NCBI GenBank assembly: GCA_902470365.1 | Contig: CABRFZ010000002.1 | Coordinates: 62,001-126,000 of the forward strand | Length of the DNA stretch: 64,000 nt | Direction of reading: 5' to 3' | From: an uncultured Collinsella sp. | GTDB lineage: Bacteria; Actinomycetota; Coriobacteriia; Coriobacteriales; Coriobacteriaceae | Shown here: positions 59,738 through 64,000 of the stretch, piece by piece | Layout: each line of letters opens with the position of its first letter | How positions within the stretch are numbered: position 1 is the first letter of the stretch | Notes under the pieces: model-generated | Database searches by the model: none | The model's input: only the letters and a program-made list of their open reading frames with translations | What the model was told of the DNA's origin: nothing | Translations under genes and position numbers: made by a program

Positions 59738-61603
59738 CTACTTCGTGTGCGGGATACCCAGCACGTCGAGCGCGTTGGCCATAATGGACTGGAACGGCAC
59801 CGCAGCGGCATCTGAGCCGCTCGGCGTTCCGTCGAGCGTGATATAGCACAGCACCTTGGGCGATTGTGCCGGTGCAAAGCCCATAAAGGACGACATGTAG
59901 TTCTCCTTGAGGTAGCCGCCGTTCTCGTCGGCACGTTCGGCCGTACCGGTCTTACCCGCCACGTCATAGCCGTCAACCGCGCCGCCAACGCCCGTTCCCT
60001 CGGACACGACCGTCTGCATGCACGATGTCACCTGGGATGCGGCGTCCTCCGAAATCGCGCGCTCGCCTTCGCCCCAGTCCTTCTCGTCGCCTTTGCTGGA
60101 CTTATAGAAGTGCGGTGTCATCATCACGCCGCCGTTGGCGATGCCGCCCACGGCACGTGCGATCTCAATCGGCGAGACGGACAGTGCCTGTCCAAAGCTC
60201 ATCGAGCCCAGCGTGGCGCCGTCATACTGGTCACGCTCCTTGACGATACCCAGGCTCTCTCCCGGAAAATCGACACCCGAGCTGTGACCGATGCCCCACT
60301 TGTCCACATAGGCGGCAAAGTCATCCGCACCGATCTTGCGCCCCACCAGGACAAAGCCCACGTTGGACGAACGGCGCATCATCTCGCGCACATCCATGGT
60401 CATGGCATAGTCGCGCTTGTCGGCATCGGTGACGGTATCGTCACCCACCTTGATGCTCGCCGGCACCTCAAACGACGTACTCGATCGCACGACGCCCAAG
60501 TCGAAGCCGGCGCCCGCCACGAGCGTCTTAAAGACCGAGCCGGGCTCGTAGGCGTCGGTGACCAGGCGCAAGTTCATATCCTCGGTCTTGGCGTTTTCCA
60601 GATCGGTCTGGTCGTAGGTCGGGTACGAGCAGGCGGCGAGAATTTCACCAGTCGTGGGGTCGGTGACCAAAGCCGAGCCGTTCTTGGCCTTTGTCTTCTC
60701 GACAGCCTCCGCCAAAGCATCCTCAGCCGCTCGCTGCATATTGACGTCGAGCGTCGTCACGATGTCAACGCCGTCGACCGCAGCCACCTTTTTATAGGCA
60801 CCGCCTGCGATATAGCTGCCGTCCCTCGCGCGCTCGCGCACGAGGGTACCATTCGTGCCGGTCAGAAGCTTGTTGTATTGCTTTTCGAGACCCGTCAAGC
60901 CGTCGTTGTCTACATTCACTACACCCAGCACCTGCGATGCCAGATTGCCGTATGGATATACGCGCTTCATGGCCTGCTCAAAAAGCACGCCGGGCAGGTT
61001 CTTCTTCTCCAGCGCCGCAACATCGTCTTCGTCCACCTGGCGCTTGATATACACCCAGGTTCCATCGGACTCAACGAGCTTGCGGCAGGTCTTTTTATCG
61101 ATTCCAGCTGCCTTGACCAGCGCCGACACCGTCTTGTCAACATCCTCGACAAGCTGCGGGTTCACGGCGATGTTGCGACATTCGACCGACGACGCCAGCA
61201 CGTTGCCGTTGCGGTCGTAGATGGTGCCGCGTTTGGCATAGAGGGTCTGTGCAAGCAGGCGGCGCGCATCGGCACGCTCGCGCAGTTTATCGGCTTCGAC
61301 AATTTGATAGTCGGCAAGGCGAAAGACGCCCAAGCCCAAACCAAGCCCGATGAAGCCCATGATGGCTTTGCGGCGAGGCAGAGGCGTGCCTGTGAGCCAT
61401 TCGGTCGACGAACTCTTGCGCGACCTGGTGTTATGCATTTGAGGGCCGTCCGAGCCGCGAAGTCGCGACGCCGGGTCGTTGCCACGGGACTGCCCGGCGT
61501 TGTAAGATTGCCGACCCGTTCCTTGATAACCAGAACGTCCCCGCGACGAGGGACGTCCAGAACCGCGGCCCCCATCGGAACCGCGGCGATAGTCATTTGT
61601 CAT
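59738..61603 (-). CDS. ftsI: Septal penicillin-binding protein (FtsI-type transpeptidase)
   Basis: This 621-residue class B PBP crosslinks septal peptidoglycan. A basic Gly/Ser/Arg-rich cytoplasmic tail (1-79) precedes one membrane helix (about 80-96), the dimerisation/pedestal domain with RGTIYDRNGNVLASS, and the transpeptidase domain with active site S356-V-F-K359 in EPGSVFKTL, a MRRSSNVGF SxN motif and AGKTGTAERADENG. The ATG has only a weak ribosome site and lies 17 bases past the FtsL-like stop, suggesting coupling. Confidence 0.94.
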   Translation of the reverse strand: MTNDYRRGSDGGRGSGRPSSRGRSGYQGTGRQSYNAGQSRGNDPASRLRGSDGPQMHNTRSRKSSSTEWLTGTPLPRRKAIMGFIGLGLGLGVFRLADYQIVEADKLRERADARRLLAQTLYAKRGTIYDRNGNVLASSVECRNIAVNPQLVEDVDKTVSALVKAAGIDKKTCRKLVESDGTWVYIKRQVDEDDVAALEKKNLPGVLFEQAMKRVYPYGNLASQVLGVVNVDNDGLTGLEKQYNKLLTGTNGTLVRERARDGSYIAGGAYKKVAAVDGVDIVTTLDVNMQRAAEDALAEAVEKTKAKNGSALVTDPTTGEILAACSYPTYDQTDLENAKTEDMNLRLVTDAYEPGSVFKTLVAGAGFDLGVVRSSTSFEVPASIKVGDDTVTDADKRDYAMTMDVREMMRRSSNVGFVLVGRKIGADDFAAYVDKWGIGHSSGVDFPGESLGIVKERDQYDGATLGSMSFGQALSVSPIEIARAVGGIANGGVMMTPHFYKSSKGDEKDWGEGERAISEDAASQVTSCMQTVVSEGTGVGGAVDGYDVAGKTGTAERADENGGYLKENYMSSFMGFAPAQSPKVLCYITLDGTPSGSDAAAVPFQSIMANALDVLGIPHTK

Positions 61604-61620
61604 ACTCAGCTACCGTCTTG

Positions 61621-62091
61621 CTACTGAGCGGTCGCGGTCGCGTTGGCGCCCGCGGCTGCATCCTGCGAAAAGTCAAGTGTAACGCTCTCGCTGGGCTCCA
61701 CCATGCCATAAGCGCCCGCAAGGTCGCGAATGCGCGTGTCGGCGCCATAGACCGAATGCATGACCTCCAGGTCGGAGCTCTCATCGGTCGCTTTTTCGAG
61801 CGTGTTGGTAAGCTCGGCGTTGCTGTTGAGCACCTGGGCCGTAACGCCGGCGAGCGCCACGCGGGCGACGCCGATCGTCATGAAGATAGCCGCAATGATG
61901 CAAAACGTTTTAAGAACGCTCATGAAAACCGGGCTTACCGCCTGGTTTGCCTGACGGCCCGCGCCCGTGTAGACATCAAAGCGCGGCGTGCGCTGCTCAC
62001 GGGGAGCAACGGGGGCCTGCGGCGTCTCACGATAGGCGGGCATGGCGTTCATATCATAGGCGAGTGCTGCGCTTGAAGTGTTGTAGCCCAT
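61621..62091 (-). CDS. FtsL-like division membrane protein
   Basis: This 156-residue bitopic protein has about 55 polar residues, one membrane helix (VLKTFCIIAAIFMTIGVARVAL), a short coiled coil (about 80-110: VTAQVLNSNAELTNTLEKAT), and an Ala/Thr-rich end. Position between rsmH and ftsI, length and architecture fit FtsL, which forms a complex with FtsQ and activates FtsWI. Sequence identity among FtsL proteins is low, so the call rests on context. Confidence 0.75.
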   Translation of the reverse strand: MGYNTSSAALAYDMNAMPAYRETPQAPVAPREQRTPRFDVYTGAGRQANQAVSPVFMSVLKTFCIIAAIFMTIGVARVALAGVTAQVLNSNAELTNTLEKATDESSDLEVMHSVYGADTRIRDLAGAYGMVEPSESVTLDFSQDAAAGANATATAQ

Positions 62092-62181
62092 GATATGCCG
62101 CCTCCCATCCCGAGTACGTTGGTAGTGTGTTTAAGCTTCGTTTATGGTGCGAGCGGGAGGTCCAATATCGCGCGGTCGCGC

Positions 62182-63147
62182 CTACAGACGCTGCGCCACG
62201 CGGATTTTGGCTGATCTCGCCCGAGGGTTGCGCTCAACCTCATCAGGCTGGGCAACCAAGGGTTTGCGGGTGATGACCTTGAGTATCGGCACGTTGCCGC
62301 ACACGCACACCGGAATCTCCGGCGGACACGTGCACCCCTGGCTCATCTCCTTAAAGTGGTTCTTTACGATACGGTCCTCGAGCGAGTGATACGAGATGAC
62401 GCAGATACGTCCGCCCGGGTTGAGCCACCTGGTGGCGGCATCAAGCCCTCGTTCGAGCACATCGAGCTCGTGATTGACCTCGATGCGAATGGCCTGGAAA
62501 CTTTTCTTGGCCGGGTGTCCGCCATGCCGACGAGCGGCAGCCGGGATACCCGCCTTGATGATCTCGACAAATTGGCCGGTGGTTTCGATCGGTTCTTGCT
62601 CGCGGCGGCGCACGATCTCGCGCGCGATCTGCGAGGCAAACTTCTCTTCGCCGTAGACGCGTAGAATCCGGGCGAGGTCGTGTTCGTTATAGGTGTTGAT
62701 GACCTCAGCTGCGTTTAAGGTGTTATTACCCGGATCCATCCGCATGTCCAATGGGGCGTCCTCGTTATACGAAAAGCCCCTGCCAGGGATATCGAGTTGC
62801 GGTGACGAAACGCCCAAATCGAACAGGAAGCCATCGACCCCGGGCACCTCGGCCGAGCAAAGCAGCTCGTCCAAGTCGCCGAAGTTGCCCTTCAGCAGCT
62901 GGTGCGGAACTCCGGGAACCTCGCGGTCCAGACGGGCGCCAGCGGCCTCGAGGGCCATGTCGTCCTGATCGACGCCGAGCAAAAGGCCCGTCTCCCCCAC
63001 CTGCGCGGCCATCTTTACCGAATGGCCGGCACCGCCAAGGGTGCAATCGCAGACAACGGAGCCGCTCTTTAGCCGCAGCGACTCAAGCACTTCGCCGAGC
63101 ATGACAGGTTCATGCCGATATTCTTGTGTCAAGATCCCACACTCCAT
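62182..63147 (-). CDS. rsmH: 16S rRNA (cytosine-1402-N4) methyltransferase
   Basis: This 321-residue SAM-dependent enzyme methylates C1402 in the ribosomal P site. EYRHEPVMLGEVLESL, CDCTLGGAGHSVKMA (SAM loop), FDLGVSSPQLDIPGRGFSYNED, PLDMRMDPG, FQAIRIEVNHEL and SYHSLEDRIVKNHF are diagnostic. The start may be the ATG at 63147 or a TTG five codons in, which has GGAG 9 bases upstream. Confidence 0.96.
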   Translation of the reverse strand: MECGILTQEYRHEPVMLGEVLESLRLKSGSVVCDCTLGGAGHSVKMAAQVGETGLLLGVDQDDMALEAAGARLDREVPGVPHQLLKGNFGDLDELLCSAEVPGVDGFLFDLGVSSPQLDIPGRGFSYNEDAPLDMRMDPGNNTLNAAEVINTYNEHDLARILRVYGEEKFASQIAREIVRRREQEPIETTGQFVEIIKAGIPAAARRHGGHPAKKSFQAIRIEVNHELDVLERGLDAATRWLNPGGRICVISYHSLEDRIVKNHFKEMSQGCTCPPEIPVCVCGNVPILKVITRKPLVAQPDEVERNPRARSAKIRVAQRL

Positions 63148-63167
63148 CCGTTACCCGTGCCTTGCCC

Positions 63168-63602
63168 TTACGAGAAGAAGAGGTCCAGCAGGGCCTCATC
63201 GTCATCGTCCTCATCGGCCGCGGCGCGATCCCAAACCTCAAGGTGGTCGTAGTTGCCCACAACCGTGACCTCGCGGTCGAGGTTCGCCTGCTTGCGGAGA
63301 GACTCGGAAAGACCGATACGACCGGCGCTGTCCACGTCCATCGACGTGGTGCGCTTGTTGATCGCCCTCATGAGCTTCTGGTCATTAATGTCACGCGGGT
63401 TAAAACCCTCGTGGCCCTCACGACCCGCGAAGAGTCCTTCGACCCACTTATCGAAGGCCTCGGCAGAGAACACGTACAGAGCATCGACATCCAGGGCTTT
63501 AAACACGCGAACGTGCTCTCCAAGCTCCTCGCGAAGGGGTGCAGGCAGGGATAGACGACCTTTTGCATCGAGATTGCGCTCGTATGCACCAGTCATTCCC
63601 AT
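63168..63602 (-). CDS. mraZ: Transcriptional regulator MraZ
   Basis: This 144-residue protein has two SpoVT/AbrB-like halves, one with YERNLDAKGRLSLPAPLREEL and one with TTSMDVDSAGRIGLSESLRKQANL. MraZ forms rings, binds repeats in its own promoter and controls the division cluster. The acidic tail (ADEDDDDEALLDLFFS) is unusual. GGGAGGG lies 6 bases before ATG 63602. It is first in the cluster. Confidence 0.95.
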   Translation of the reverse strand: MGMTGAYERNLDAKGRLSLPAPLREELGEHVRVFKALDVDALYVFSAEAFDKWVEGLFAGREGHEGFNPRDINDQKLMRAINKRTTSMDVDSAGRIGLSESLRKQANLDREVTVVGNYDHLEVWDRAAADEDDDDEALLDLFFS

Positions 63603-63640
63603 GTGCGCCCTCCCCTCGGTTACTCAGATGGCACGTACGC

Positions 63641-63690
63641 GGGGAACCACCCCGCCTGTCGACGTCATCAATAATATGGGGAACCGCCCC
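63641..63690 (-). promoter_or_regulatory. Direct repeats upstream of mraZ, candidate MraZ boxes
   Basis: On the minus strand GGGGCGGTTCCCC (63690-63678) and GGGGTGGTTCCCC (63653-63641) are 12/13 identical and 37 bases apart, ending 38 bases before the mraZ start. MraZ proteins bind short G-rich direct repeats at this position in other bacteria, so autoregulation is likely, though the spacing here is longer than usual. Confidence 0.5.
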
Positions 63691-63766
63691 ATTTTTCAAC
63701 ACCTTTCCCCACCCCTTCCCCCACCCCGCCCCACCATTCCACCCCCAATATGTTGTAAAACACCCC

Positions 63767-63800
63767 CGAGCATATGTTCGAAAACACAATATGTTGTGTT
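63767..63800. promoter_or_regulatory. LexA-like box and adjacent palindrome upstream of mraZ
   Basis: CGAGCATATGTTCG (63767-63780) matches the Gram-positive LexA pattern CGAAC-N4-GTTCG with one mismatch. Directly next to it, AACACAA-TATG-TTGTGTT (63783-63800) is a perfect interrupted palindrome, and another AATATGTTGT lies at 63747. These lie 145-200 bases upstream of mraZ and may be regulator sites. Confidence 0.35.
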
Positions 63801-63806
63801 TACAGC

Positions 63807-63840
63807 AAAGGCGGGATGCCACCTGTGGCACCCCGCCTTT
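63807..63840. terminator. Terminator upstream of the division cluster
   Basis: AAAGGCGGGATGCCAC and GTGGCACCCCGCCTTT form a 16-bp stem with one mismatch and a 2-base loop, flanked by A and T runs. It probably ends the transcript entering from beyond the right edge. Confidence 0.8.
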
Positions 63841-63885
63841 CAACCTCAACCTTCAAGTTGACCTTGAGGCGATTTTTGCGTCCTT

Positions 63886-64000
63886 TTACATGGCGTTCAC
63901 ATCGCCCCCAAACTCCCCCACCCAAGGCACGTGCGGCCCACCACCGCGACGACAAGTGGCGAAAAATGGGACGGGCCCCAGATTGCCGATGCGCGCGCAA
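63886..64000 (-). other. Possible 3' end of a gene entering from the right edge
   Basis: One minus-strand frame is open from the window edge to TAA at 63886, giving about 37 residues ending VGEFGGDVNAM. It would end 46 bases before the terminator. No family is recognised and the stretch is too short to judge, so it may be noncoding. Confidence 0.2.

Noticed and set aside
56303..59815. Very long plus-strand open frame of about 1,170 codons
   Set aside because: It is antisense to murD, mraY and murF. High-GC C-ending codons create stop-poor antisense frames, and the translation is His/Arg/Gly-rich with no domain.

Overview
The window is a high-GC bacterial chromosome segment with C-ending codons. 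Its gene content and order point to the Coriobacteriia (Actinomycetota), most likely a Collinsella-like gut anaerobe. The evidence is an mraZ-to-divIVA cluster that runs ftsQ-ftsZ without ftsA, a Wag31/DivIVA-type protein with SepF, a class A RNase P RNA, many anaerobe-type enzymes and no respiratory chain genes. The genus is inferred from sequence character only. No tRNA, rRNA, transposase, prophage or CRISPR array was seen.

Layout: 0-0.4 kb holds the 5' end of a 2-hydroxyacyl-CoA dehydratase-like reductase, preceded by a possible 22-residue leader. 0.8-6.2 kb is molybdenum supply: modA-modB-modC with an unusually long ModB, then moeA-mogA for cofactor assembly. 6.4-25 kb is a patchwork of single genes: a CLC-type (probably fluoride) exporter, a diacylglycerol kinase-like protein, a GGQ release-factor-like protein, xpt, an MFS exporter, metY, a C_GCAxxG_C_C protein, a YigZ/IMPACT protein, rnpB, rpsA, two HAD phosphatases, a cysteine desulfidase-like protein, rpiB, ndk, and argG/argH with a 56-residue ORF between them. 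25-40 kb carries polA, an M18 aminopeptidase, yaaA, a TPP riboswitch with thiC, thiD, a GDSL esterase, a PARG-like macrodomain protein whose catalytic Glu is replaced by Ala, a BI-1 family protein, a PiT phosphate permease with its DUF47 partner, and a nitroreductase.

40-63.6 kb is one long leftward block containing the division and cell wall cluster: mraZ, rsmH, ftsL-like, ftsI, murF, mraY, murD, ftsW, murG, murC, murB, ftsQ, ftsZ, pgeF, then pstSCAB-phoU, then yggS, sepF, yggT, divIVA. The whole high-affinity phosphate operon sits between pgeF and yggS, which are neighbours in many other Gram-positive genomes, and pstS is translationally coupled to pgeF. murE and ftsA are not in the block.

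Many intergenic spaces hold long, nearly perfect inverted repeats that are not simple terminators. Two copies, 21 kb apart, share the same arm sequence, and others resemble REP-type palindromes. The window is mainly core genome. The most unusual items are the ModB fusion, the PARG-like Glu-to-Ala protein, the small ORF between argG and argH, the phosphate operon inside the division cluster, and the dispersed palindromes.
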